NCBI RefSeq assembly: GCF_016464385.1
Contig: NZ_JADMLH010000004.1
Coordinates: 62,001 to 126,000 of the forward strand
DNA length: 64,000 bases
Direction: 5' to 3'
From: Nucisporomicrobium flavum
GTDB lineage: Bacteria; Actinomycetota; Actinomycetes; Mycobacteriales; Micromonosporaceae
The stretch's first letter is position 1; each line of letters opens with the position of its first letter. Position numbers and translations under genes: made by a program. The notes under the pieces were generated by a model. The model searched no databases, was not told the origin of the DNA, and worked only from the letters and a program-made list of their open reading frames with translations. This document shows positions 56,445-64,000 of this stretch, piece after piece.

Positions 56445-59400
56445 GTGACCTACGTCGAGACCCGGATGAGCGTCTGGGAGGCGCTGGCCGGACGCGCGCC
56501 CGGCGAGCCCTCCGGACCCGCCGACCCCGGGCTCTGGGGCGCCGTCGTCGACCGCCTCAACCCGGCCCGGGCCCGTCCCGTCCTGCGCGCCGGGATCGAG
56601 GCCGTCGAGCTGACCAGCGTGCGCGGGGCCGCGTACGTGATGCTGCGCTCGCCGGACGACGGCGGCCGCGCCTGCTATCTCCGGCTGACCCCGGAGGAGT
56701 GGCAGCTGGCCCTGATGATGGACGGCACGCACACGGTGGCCCGCCTGGTCGCCGAGTTCGCCCGCCTCGCCGGCCGCCTCGCCCCCGACCAGGTCCGCCG
56801 CGTCGTCGCCGACCTGGCCGGCAACCGCATGCTCGACGAGCTGCCGGTCGACGCGTTCCGGCCGTTGCAGGAGCTCGAACGCAAGCCGCTGCCCCGCCGC
56901 GTCGGCAGCGGCGTGCTCGCGGCGGCGCGCGGGCGGCGCATGCTCGTCTTCGACGTCGACCCGCTGATCACCGCGCTGTACCGCGCCGGCGGCAAGCTGC
57001 TGTTCACGCGGGTGGCCGCGATCGTCATGGCGGCCTTCGCGCTGGCGGGATTCGGCCTCTTCGTCAGCACGTGGTGGCGCGGCAGCCAGGCGGTGTTCCT
57101 CACCAACGGGTCGTACCTGCTCGGTGCGGTCGTGTTGCTGCTGCTCAACGTGCTGGCGCTGGCCAGCCACGAGCTCGGGCACGCGCTCGCCACCAAGCAC
57201 GCCGGGCGGGAGGTGCCCGCGGCCGGGGTGCTCGTCTACTTCGGCATCCCGTCGGTGTTCGTGGACACCACCGACGTCTGGATGGCCGGGCGCCGCGCCC
57301 GGATGCTCGTCACCGCGGCGGGCCCGGCCACCGGCCTCGTCCTCGCCGGCACGATGCAGCTCGTCGGCCTCGCCGTGCCCGCGCTCGGGCCGCTCGCCTT
57401 CAAGCTCGCGTTCGCCTGGTACCTGAACGCGTTGTTCAACCTCAACCCGCTGCTCGCGCTCGACGGCTACTACCTGCTGATGGACTGGCTGGAGATCCCC
57501 AACCTGCGCGGACGCGGCCTGGCGTGGGTCGCGTCGCGGCTGCGCGGGCGCCCGCCGGCCTGGGGCGGGCTGGACCGGGAGGGGCGGATCGTCGCCCTGT
57601 ACGGCATCCTCGCGATGCTGTGGCTGGCCGTCGCCCTGAACCTCGGCTACCGGATCTGGGCCGACCGGGTCGCCGGGCTGGCGACCGGGCTGTGGAACGG
57701 CGGCGCCGGCGGCCGGCTCCTGCTCGTCCTGGTCGTCGCGGGGCTGTGCGCCCCGCTGGTGTACCTGGCCGTCGGCTGGCTGTTCCGCTCGTGGCGCCGC
57801 TTCCGCCTGCGCGCCGCCGAGAAGCGGCGGGAGGCCGACGCCCCGCGCCGCCTGGACGCGCTGCGCAACTCCGACCTCGGCGGCCTGCCCGAGCCCGCCC
57901 TCGCCGGCCTGGCCGCCCGCGCCCGGTGGGTACGCCCGCCGTCCGGCACCCCGATGGTCCTGGCCGGCAACACCCAGCAGGCTGTGTACGTCGTCGTCGA
58001 CGGCGCCATGCAGGCCCGCAGGCCCGGCGACCCGGGCGGGACGATCCGGCACCACGTCGGTGCGGGCGGCGTCGTCGGCCTCGCCAACGCGCTCACCGGC
58101 CGCCCCGCCTCGCTCGACTGGCACACCGCCGGGACCACGCTGCTGGCCGTACCGACGGCCACCGTCGCCACGGTCGTGGGGCCGCTGCCCGGACCGCCGC
58201 CGGTCGACCGCGCCGAGGCCGAGGCGCTGTTCGCCGACACCCCCGCGCTCGCCGGCCTGGCCGGGGACGAGCGCCTCGCGCTGATCGCCACCGCGCACCC
58301 GGTGGACCTCGAGCCGGGCGCGCCGGTGGACCTGCCCGGGCCGACGCACGCGGTGGTGATCGAGTCCGGCGTCATCGCCATGCCCGACGGCGTCGAGCTG
58401 CGCCGCGGCACGCTCATCGGCCCGGTCGGCGACGGCGAGCCCGGTACGGTCGCCCAGACGCGTACGCCGGCCAGGCTCTGGGTCATCCCGGACGCCTCCG
58501 ACCTCCCGCCGCTCGTGGGTGGTCCCGGGCCGGCCGCTTCGACCGTGGCCGCTGTGGACGGTGCCGCCGCGTCGCGTGGTGTGCACTCCGCGGGGGCGTA
58601 CCCGCCGCTCGCGGTGCCGCCGGGGCCGCCGGACGGCACCGAGGACCCCGAGGTGGACCGCCGTTTCGAACGGCGCATGTGGTGGCTCGTCCTGCTGCTG
58701 CTCCTGCTCGCCCTGCTGCTGACCGGGCTGAACTTCGCGCCCGGGCCGGCCTGGGCCGAGATGCCGACCGACCGGGCGCTGCTCACCGCCGACCGCGGCA
58801 CGCTCGCCGTCACCGTCGACGGGCGGGCCGTCCGCCTTGCCGCGGGCGAGCGCCGTTACGTCGACGAGGGCACCCGGATCGAGGTGCCCGCCCGCGCGTC
58901 CGGCCGGCTCACCTTCAAGGGCGGCTCGGCGACGCTGCTCTGCGCGGGTACGCAGGCCGACGTGGGCCCGCTGGCCACCGACGCCGGGCGCACGCGAGTG
59001 CCGCACGGCGTGCTGACTGTCCGCGCCGGGCGGGTGCTCGCCGACACGGGCAGCACGAGTGGCGCGTACGAGCCGCTGCGCCTGACCGTGCAGGCCACCG
59101 TCGGCACCGCCACCAACGAGGGACCGGCGTGGTTCGGTGTCGACCCTGGTGCGATCACCGTCGCCACCGGACGGGTGTTCCTCGGCGGCACGCCCGTCAC
59201 CGCCAACGTGACGTCGCTGAGCTGCGGGGACGGCGTACCCGTGGAACCGCCCGCGGGCTCGCCCAGCGAGTCGCCGAGCGACGTACCGTCGGATCTTCCG
59301 TCGGTGACGCCGGAGCCCACGCTGAGCTCGACGCCGCCGACGGTGCCGCCGACGACGATCGATCCGGGGCCGGCCACGCCGGACCAGCCGCGGCCGACCA

Positions 59401-59594
59401 CGACCCGCGCGACGACGCGGCCGCCGGCCACCACGCGGCCGACGACCCGGCCGACGATCCGCCCGACGACGGTGCCGCCGAGCACCAGCCGGCCGCCGGT
59501 GAGCCCCGACCCGCCCTCGAGCCCGCCGACCACGACGTCGTCGCCGCCGGCGAACCCGGAGCCGTCGGACACGAGCCCGCCCGTGATTGGATGA
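56445..59594 (+). CDS. PqqD-like / M50 metalloprotease / cyclic-nucleotide-binding-like / FecR-like fusion protein
   Basis: 1049 residues. A PqqD-like winged-helix region (about 65-140; LRLTPEEWQLALMMDGTHTVARL) is followed by a multi-span site-2-protease domain with zinc motif HELGH (242-246) and D340 in NPLLALDGYYLL. A cyclic-nucleotide-binding-like region comes next (about 490-690; AVYVVVDGAMQA), then one more span, a FecR-like beta domain (about 780-920) and a Pro/Thr/Ser tail outside the cell. It would cleave within the membrane or secrete peptides, as YydH-like enzymes do. GTG 56445 has GGAAGG 8 nt upstream. Target unknown. Confidence 0.82.
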   Translation: MTYVETRMSVWEALAGRAPGEPSGPADPGLWGAVVDRLNPARARPVLRAGIEAVELTSVRGAAYVMLRSPDDGGRACYLRLTPEEWQLALMMDGTHTVARLVAEFARLAGRLAPDQVRRVVADLAGNRMLDELPVDAFRPLQELERKPLPRRVGSGVLAAARGRRMLVFDVDPLITALYRAGGKLLFTRVAAIVMAAFALAGFGLFVSTWWRGSQAVFLTNGSYLLGAVVLLLLNVLALASHELGHALATKHAGREVPAAGVLVYFGIPSVFVDTTDVWMAGRRARMLVTAAGPATGLVLAGTMQLVGLAVPALGPLAFKLAFAWYLNALFNLNPLLALDGYYLLMDWLEIPNLRGRGLAWVASRLRGRPPAWGGLDREGRIVALYGILAMLWLAVALNLGYRIWADRVAGLATGLWNGGAGGRLLLVLVVAGLCAPLVYLAVGWLFRSWRRFRLRAAEKRREADAPRRLDALRNSDLGGLPEPALAGLAARARWVRPPSGTPMVLAGNTQQAVYVVVDGAMQARRPGDPGGTIRHHVGAGGVVGLANALTGRPASLDWHTAGTTLLAVPTATVATVVGPLPGPPPVDRAEAEALFADTPALAGLAGDERLALIATAHPVDLEPGAPVDLPGPTHAVVIESGVIAMPDGVELRRGTLIGPVGDGEPGTVAQTRTPARLWVIPDASDLPPLVGGPGPAASTVAAVDGAAASRGVHSAGAYPPLAVPPGPPDGTEDPEVDRRFERRMWWLVLLLLLLALLLTGLNFAPGPAWAEMPTDRALLTADRGTLAVTVDGRAVRLAAGERRYVDEGTRIEVPARASGRLTFKGGSATLLCAGTQADVGPLATDAGRTRVPHGVLTVRAGRVLADTGSTSGAYEPLRLTVQATVGTATNEGPAWFGVDPGAITVATGRVFLGGTPVTANVTSLSCGDGVPVEPPAGSPSESPSDVPSDLPSVTPEPTLSSTPPTVPPTTIDPGPATPDQPRPTTTRATTRPPATTRPTTRPTIRPTTVPPSTSRPPVSPDPPSSPPTTTSSPPANPEPSDTSPPVIG

Positions 59595-59598
59595 GCCC

Positions 59599-59814
59599 GT
59601 GCTCTGCTTCTTCTGCGCCAAGGCTGCGCGTGGCACCTGCCGGTTCTGCGGACGCGGTGTGTGTGAGGACCATGCCCGGTTCGGGCCGTACCTGTTGCAG
59701 GTCAGCAGGTCGGTGACCCGCGAACGGGCCGAGGCGCTGGTGGTGGAGGACGCGGTGCAGTGCGGCACGTGCCGCCCGCGGCCGCAGCCGGTCGCCATGC
59801 CCGAGCTGGACTGA
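59599..59814 (+). CDS. Small B-box-like zinc-finger protein
   Basis: 71 residues with Cys/His pairs CFFCAKAARGTCRFCGRGVCEDHA and a late CGTC, enough for two zinc sites. GTG 59599 lies 6 nt after TTGGAT, so it is probably leaderless; TTG 59587 is the alternative. It follows the protease gene by 4 nt. Role unknown. Confidence 0.7.
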   Translation: MLCFFCAKAARGTCRFCGRGVCEDHARFGPYLLQVSRSVTRERAEALVVEDAVQCGTCRPRPQPVAMPELD

Positions 59815-59859
59815 CCGGCCGATACCGGACACTGGCCCCGGCCGCCTACCGTGGGCGGC

Positions 59860-60528
59860 ATGGGTGACTTCGACGCTGTGCTCGAGCGGCTGTGCACCGA
59901 CCCCGCGTTCCAGGCGTGCCTGGCCCGGGACCCCGACTCGGCGCTGGCCGGCTATCGCCTCGCGCCCGACGAGGTGGCGCTGCTGCGGCAGCAGGTGGCC
60001 GGCGACGCGGGTGCTCAGGCGGCCACGGTGGAGCAACGGGTCACCAAGTCCAGCACCTTCGGCATCTTCGGCTCGCTCGGCGGCCTCGCCGACGCTCCGG
60101 TCGGGTCGCCGGCGGACGGTGCGGCGGGGATCGGGCCGGCATACGGCGCCCGTCAGGGTTTCGGGGACGCGCACGCGGCCCGCGGGGCCGGGGCGGGCCT
60201 GGGATCGGCCGCCTCGCGGCTGGGCGACGCCCCTCGCACCGGCTTCGGCGACGCGCACCTGCCGGCGCCGGAGGGCTACCACAACCGGGTCGACGCGGAC
60301 GGCGACGGCACGCTGGACAGGGCGACCTACCGGGGGCACCGGGGCGGCGGCGCGGAGATCGTGGTGGACCTCGACCGCGACGGGCGGGCCGACTTCGTCG
60401 GCGTGGACAAGGACCTCGACAACCGCGTCGACTACGCCGACTACGACAAGGACCACGACGGCGTCTTCGAGAAGCGGATGTACGACGACGACGGCGACGG
60501 CTGGCTGGATCGCTCCGTCCGCCGCTGA
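59860..60528 (+). CDS. Protein with LigA-like N-domain and Ca-binding DxDxDG repeats
   Basis: 222 residues. The N-terminus (FDAVLERLCTDPAFQACLARDPDSALAGYRLAPDEVALLRQQ) looks like the short LigA/Nif11-like helical domain seen in RiPP leaders and small stand-alone proteins. The second half has several aspartate loops (DADGDGTLDR, DLDRDGRADF, DKDLDNRVDY, DKDHDGVFEK, DDDGDGWLDR) as in EF-hand/dockerin calcium sites. ATG 59860 lies 7 nt after TACCGT (59847-59852): leaderless. Confidence 0.72.
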   Translation: MGDFDAVLERLCTDPAFQACLARDPDSALAGYRLAPDEVALLRQQVAGDAGAQAATVEQRVTKSSTFGIFGSLGGLADAPVGSPADGAAGIGPAYGARQGFGDAHAARGAGAGLGSAASRLGDAPRTGFGDAHLPAPEGYHNRVDADGDGTLDRATYRGHRGGGAEIVVDLDRDGRADFVGVDKDLDNRVDYADYDKDHDGVFEKRMYDDDGDGWLDRSVRR

Positions 60529-60566
60529 GCCTTTCATCGGTGGCCGTCGACCCTCACCATGAGGGG

Positions 60567-61811
60567 ATGGTGGCTATCGCGGCGCGCGGGCTCACGAAGG
60601 TGTTCGACGACGGAGCGGTGGCCGTCGACGACGTCTGCCTCGAGGTGGGCTCCGGCGAGTTCCTGGTGGTGCTCGGCCCGACCGGGTGCGGCAAGTCCAC
60701 ACTGCTGCGGCTGCTCGCCGGCATCGAGGAGCCCACGGCCGGGACGGTGCTCTACGACGGCGTACCGGTCCGGGAGGCCGAGCCGGCGGAGCGCGACATC
60801 GCGATGATCTTCCAGTCGTACGCGCTCTACCCGCATCTCACCGTCGCGCAGAACATCGGCTTCCCGCTGCACGTGCTGCCCCTGCCGGCGGGGGAGGTGG
60901 CGGCCCGGGTGGCGGAGATCGCCCGGCACGTCGGCGTCGACGACCTGCTCAGCCGCTATCCGCAGCACCTGTCGGGCGGGCAGCGGCAGCGGGTCGCCAT
61001 GGCACGGGCCCTGATCCGGCGCCCGGCGGTCTTCCTGCTGGACGAGCCGCTGTCGAACGTGGACGCGGGCGCGCGGGCGGCGCTGCGCGGGGAGATCGCT
61101 GCTCTCGTGCGCAGGCTGGGCGTCACCACGGTCTACGTGACGCACGACCAGATCGAGGCGATGAGCATGGCGGACCGGATCGCGGTGCTGCGCCGGGGCG
61201 TGCTGCAACAGGTCGGGCCGCCGCCTGAGGTGTACGCGGACCCTGACACCGTCTTCGTCGCGGCTTTCCTCGGCACGCCCCGTACCAGCCTGCTCGAGGC
61301 CGTGGTGTCGGTGCCGGACGGGCGCGTGCTGCTCGACCTCGGGTCGCAGGTGCTCGAGTTGCCGGCGGGTGACGCCCGTACGGAGGCCCTCGCCCGCCAC
61401 GACACCGCCCGGGTGACCGTCGCGCTGCGCGCGTTGTCGCCGGACAAGAAGGGGCCGTTGGAGCTGCGCGGCACCGTACGCGCCGTCGAGAACCTGGGCC
61501 ACGAGCTGCTGGTCCACCTCGACGTGGGGGGAGTGCCGACGCCCGCGGCCACCGCGCGGCTGGAGACGTCGTCGCCGTTGCCCCGCCCCCGCACCGGGCC
61601 GCCGGCCGACCGGTCGCCGTACGGGCTGCAGCCCGCGTACGAGTCGCTCGAGCCGCCGCCGATGGGCGAGGTCATGATCCGCATGGCGACGCCGGCGCGC
61701 GCGGAGGTCGGCACCGAGCTCGCCGTCGGGGTGAGTTGGGACGATCTGCTGGTGTTCGACCGGACCGGCCGCCGCATCCGGCCGGACGAGGCCCTGGACA
61801 GGATCAGTTAA
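60567..61811 (+). CDS. Sugar ABC transporter ATPase (MsiK/MalK/UgpC type)
   Basis: 414 residues: Walker A LGPTGCGKSTLLRLL, signature HLSGGQRQRVAMARAL, Walker B VFLLDEPLSNVD, H-loop YVTHDQIEAM, then an OB-fold regulatory domain (about 240-400). Such subunits can serve several carbohydrate uptake systems; no permease is adjacent. ATG 60567; GTG 60570 is next. The chitinase downstream hints at use for chitooligosaccharide uptake. Confidence 0.9.
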   Translation: MVAIAARGLTKVFDDGAVAVDDVCLEVGSGEFLVVLGPTGCGKSTLLRLLAGIEEPTAGTVLYDGVPVREAEPAERDIAMIFQSYALYPHLTVAQNIGFPLHVLPLPAGEVAARVAEIARHVGVDDLLSRYPQHLSGGQRQRVAMARALIRRPAVFLLDEPLSNVDAGARAALRGEIAALVRRLGVTTVYVTHDQIEAMSMADRIAVLRRGVLQQVGPPPEVYADPDTVFVAAFLGTPRTSLLEAVVSVPDGRVLLDLGSQVLELPAGDARTEALARHDTARVTVALRALSPDKKGPLELRGTVRAVENLGHELLVHLDVGGVPTPAATARLETSSPLPRPRTGPPADRSPYGLQPAYESLEPPPMGEVMIRMATPARAEVGTELAVGVSWDDLLVFDRTGRRIRPDEALDRIS

Positions 61812-61864
61812 CAGTCCTAATAATTGGCCAACTGTCGATATACCGACGTTGGAGGCCATCCCCC

Positions 61865-63259
61865 ATGCGCCGATCCCTGCTCCTCGCCGTCACCGCCGTG
61901 CTGGCGGCGTCCGGCTCCGCCGTCTACATAGCCTCGTCCGCCGATGCCGCCGTCGCTTGCGCGGCTGCTTGGAGCCCGTCCGCGGTCTACACCAAGGACA
62001 TGACCGCCTCCCAGGCCGGTCACAACTACACCGCGAAGTGGTGGACCCAGAACGAGAGCCCGTCGACCCACAGCGGTCAGTGGGACGTCTGGGCCGACAA
62101 CGGCGCCTGCGGTGGAACGACGCCGCCGACCTCCCCTCCGACGACGCCTCCCACGACCCCGCCGACCACTCCGCCCACCACTCCGCCCACCACGCCTCCC
62201 ACGACCCCGCCCACCCAGCCTCCGGTGGGTGGGCTGCCCAAGCACGCGCTGATCGGCTACCTGCACGCGAGCTTCGCCAACGGCTCCGGCTACCTGCGGA
62301 TGGCCGACGTACCGGCCGACTGGGACATCATCAACCTGGCCTTCGGTGAGCCCACGTCGGCGACCTCCGGCGACATCCGCTTCATGCTCTGCCCCGCCAC
62401 CGAATGCCCCGGCGTGGAGAGCGAGGCCGACTTCATCAACGCCATCAAGGCGAAGCGCGCGGCCGGCAAGAAGGTGCTGCTCTCCATCGGCGGCGCCAAC
62501 GGTCAGGTGCAGCTCACCACCACGGCCGCCCGCGACAAGTTCGTCAGCTCGGTCAGCGCGATCATCGACAGGTACGGCCTCGACGGCGTCGACGTCGACT
62601 TCGAGGGCCACTCGCTGTCGCTCAACACCGGCGACACCGACTTCAAGAACCCGACCACCCCGGTGATCGTCAACCTCATCGCGGCGCTCAGGTCGCTGAA
62701 GGCCCGGTACGGCGCCGGCTTCGTCCTGACCATGGCGCCGGAGACGTTCTTCGTACAGCTCGGCTACCAGTACTACGGATCCGGGCCGTGGGGTGGGCAG
62801 GACCCGCGCGCGGGCTCGTACCTGCCGGTCATCTACGCCATGCGCAACGACCTGACCGTGCTGCACGTCCAGGACTACAACAGCGGCTCGATCATGGGCC
62901 TCGACAACCAGTACCACAGCATGGGCGGCGCCGATTTCCACATCGCCATGACCGACATGCTGCTCGCCGGCTTCCCGGTCGCGGGCAACACGGCGAACAT
63001 GTTCCCCGCGCTGCGTGAAGACCAGATCGCCTTCGGCGCGCCGTCGTCGGTGAGTGCCGGCAACGGGTACGTGGCCCCGGCCGGCGTGCAGCAGGCGGTC
63101 ACCTGCCTGGTCAAGGGCAGCAACTGCGGCGGGTACACCGTCCGCAGCGGCACCAACCCGAATTTCCGCGGGCTGATGACCTGGTCGATCAACTGGGACA
63201 AGTTCTACTCGTGGGAGTTCAAGAACGCGCACGAGCCGTTCCTCAACGGCCTCGGCTGA
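61865..63259 (+). CDS. Secreted GH18 chitinase with N-terminal carbohydrate-binding module
   Basis: 464 residues: signal peptide (to about residue 29), a CBM5/12-type module (AAWSPSAVYTKDMTASQAGHNYTAKWWTQNESP), a Thr-Pro linker, and a GH18 barrel with DxxDxDxE (D240, D243, D245, catalytic E247) and a late MTWSINWD. It hydrolyses chitin outside the cell. ATG 61865 with GGAGG. TAATAA and a TTGGCCAA palindrome (61824-61831) lie upstream. Confidence 0.94.
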   Translation: MRRSLLLAVTAVLAASGSAVYIASSADAAVACAAAWSPSAVYTKDMTASQAGHNYTAKWWTQNESPSTHSGQWDVWADNGACGGTTPPTSPPTTPPTTPPTTPPTTPPTTPPTTPPTQPPVGGLPKHALIGYLHASFANGSGYLRMADVPADWDIINLAFGEPTSATSGDIRFMLCPATECPGVESEADFINAIKAKRAAGKKVLLSIGGANGQVQLTTTAARDKFVSSVSAIIDRYGLDGVDVDFEGHSLSLNTGDTDFKNPTTPVIVNLIAALRSLKARYGAGFVLTMAPETFFVQLGYQYYGSGPWGGQDPRAGSYLPVIYAMRNDLTVLHVQDYNSGSIMGLDNQYHSMGGADFHIAMTDMLLAGFPVAGNTANMFPALREDQIAFGAPSSVSAGNGYVAPAGVQQAVTCLVKGSNCGGYTVRSGTNPNFRGLMTWSINWDKFYSWEFKNAHEPFLNGLG

Positions 63260-63265
63260 TCCTCT

Positions 63266-63303
63266 GGCAACCGGCGCCGCCCGCCCGGGCGGCGCCGGTT
63301 GCC
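63266..63303 (+). terminator. Strong terminator after chitinase
   Basis: 17-bp perfect stem (63266-63282 with 63287-63303), 4-nt loop, 7 nt past the chitinase stop. Confidence 0.9.
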
Positions 63304-63384
63304 GCATTCCGTCGCCGGGCGCAAGATCATTGCAGCGCTGTGGACAACGGGTCCGGGGCCCGGCGGACGTGGAACGATGAGGTC

Positions 63385-64000
63385 ATGGTGGAGAGTCCGG
63401 TCGCGTTCGTGCTCGGCGGGGGAGGCGTGCTCGGCGCCGTCCAGGTCGGCATGCTGCGCGCACTCTTCCGCGCGGGCTACCGTCCCGACGTCGTCGTCGG
63501 CACGTCGATCGGCGCCGTCAACGGCGCCCTGGTCGCGGCCGACCCCACCGAGGCCGTCACCGACCGGCTGGTCCGGCTGTGGTCGTCCCCCGAGGCCGCC
63601 GAGGTGTACGGCGACTCCATCGCCCGCCAGGTCCGCCGGTTCGCGGCCCGCACCCACCTGCACTCGCCGCTCCCGCTGCGCCGCCTGCTCACCGCCGAGC
63701 TGGGCGAGCAGTCGAGCTTCGCCGACCTGAAGATCCCGTTCCGCTGCTGCGCCGCGAGCATCGAGCGCGCCGCCGAGCACTGGTTCGACACCGGTCCGCT
63801 TGTCGAAGCGGTGCTCGCGTCCGCGTCGGTGCCCGGGCTGCTGCCGCCGATGGAGATCGCCGGGGAGCACTTCGTCGACGGCGGCATCGTCAACTCGATC
63901 CCCATCGGCGAGGCCGTCCGGGTGGGCGCGAAACGGATCTTCGTGCTCCAGGTGGGGCGCATCGAGCGGCCGCTGGCCGTACCGCGCCGGCCGTGGGAGG
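63385..64000 (+). CDS. Patatin-like phospholipase (3' end beyond window)
   Basis: 205 residues are present, frame open at the right edge. GGGGVLG forms the oxyanion hole, GTSIG holds nucleophile S41, and DGG holds D165: the patatin Ser-Asp dyad, as in RssA-like bacterial phospholipases. ATG 63385 follows AACGAT by 6 nt and may be leaderless. A DnaA-box-like TGTGGACAA lies at 63339-63347. Confidence 0.88.
   Translation, partial: MVESPVAFVLGGGGVLGAVQVGMLRALFRAGYRPDVVVGTSIGAVNGALVAADPTEAVTDRLVRLWSSPEAAEVYGDSIARQVRRFAARTHLHSPLPLRRLLTAELGEQSSFADLKIPFRCCAASIERAAEHWFDTGPLVEAVLASASVPGLLPPMEIAGEHFVDGGIVNSIPIGEAVRVGAKRIFVLQVGRIERPLAVPRRPWE

Overview
The window comes from a very G+C-rich actinomycete. 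Mycobacterial/Streptomyces-type genes (SigR-RsrA, PdtaS, WhiB1, MprAB-PepD, Kgd, nickel SOD), many GTG/TTG starts, and several starts placed 6-7 nt after a TANNNT -10 box (leaderless pattern) all fit a Micromonosporaceae-like organism. This placement is an inference from gene content. No rRNA, tRNA or CRISPR array was seen.

Layout. 0-6.4 kb: oxidative-stress sigma factor SigR with an upstream SigR-type promoter, its anti-sigma RsrA, the tiny ribosomal protein bL37 gene, a biotin/lipoyl carrier protein, a TPR protein, an SIS-domain sugar-phosphate enzyme and the PdtaS histidine kinase. 6.5-23.5 kb: a biosynthetic gene cluster. Its genes are an amine N-hydroxylase, a diaminobutyrate-type aminotransferase, a MetA-like acyltransferase, an aspartate kinase, an MFS exporter, a one-module NRPS (C-A-T-TE), a stand-alone thioesterase whose nucleophile is replaced by Ala, a SARP/AfsR regulator, a small membrane or secreted peptide and a B12-type radical SAM RiPP maturase. 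23.5-26.5 kb: two tandem GT-C membrane glycosyltransferase paralogues. 26.6-30.2 kb: an assimilatory sulfur operon (leader peptide with an apparent attenuator, sirA, zinc-ribbon protein, cysH, sirohydrochlorin chelatase).

30.5-35.5 kb: whiB1 with two CRP-like sites, a lipid kinase, a membrane protein, a FadR-type regulator, an anti-sigma ATPase, a GNAT, and the divergent nickel superoxide dismutase pair sodN/sodX. 35.7-44.6 kb: malic enzyme, a four-box DnaA cluster, an MDR oxidoreductase, a lipoprotein hydrolase, pta-ackA (ackA carries an internal 21-bp tandem repeat), an AAA ATPase and a DUF6104 small protein. 44.7-50.4 kb: the fused 2-oxoglutarate decarboxylase/dehydrogenase Kgd and an ABC exporter. 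50.5-56.2 kb: an ornithine-lipid-type acyltransferase pair and an MprA-MprB-HtrA system with a shared upstream motif. 56.4-64 kb: a large PqqD/M50-protease/cyclic-nucleotide-binding/FecR-like fusion, small unknown proteins, a sugar-ABC ATPase, a GH18 chitinase and a truncated patatin phospholipase.

From memory of Mycobacterium tuberculosis, sigH-rshA-TB7.3-pdtaS-whiB1-Rv3218-Rv3217c are neighbours in the same relative orientations. Here pdtaS and whiB1 are about 24 kb apart, so the biosynthetic cluster, glycosyltransferases and sulfur operon look like a block placed inside an otherwise conserved neighbourhood. The most interesting parts are the mixed NRPS / N-hydroxylation / radical-SAM-peptide cluster and the multidomain intramembrane protease.
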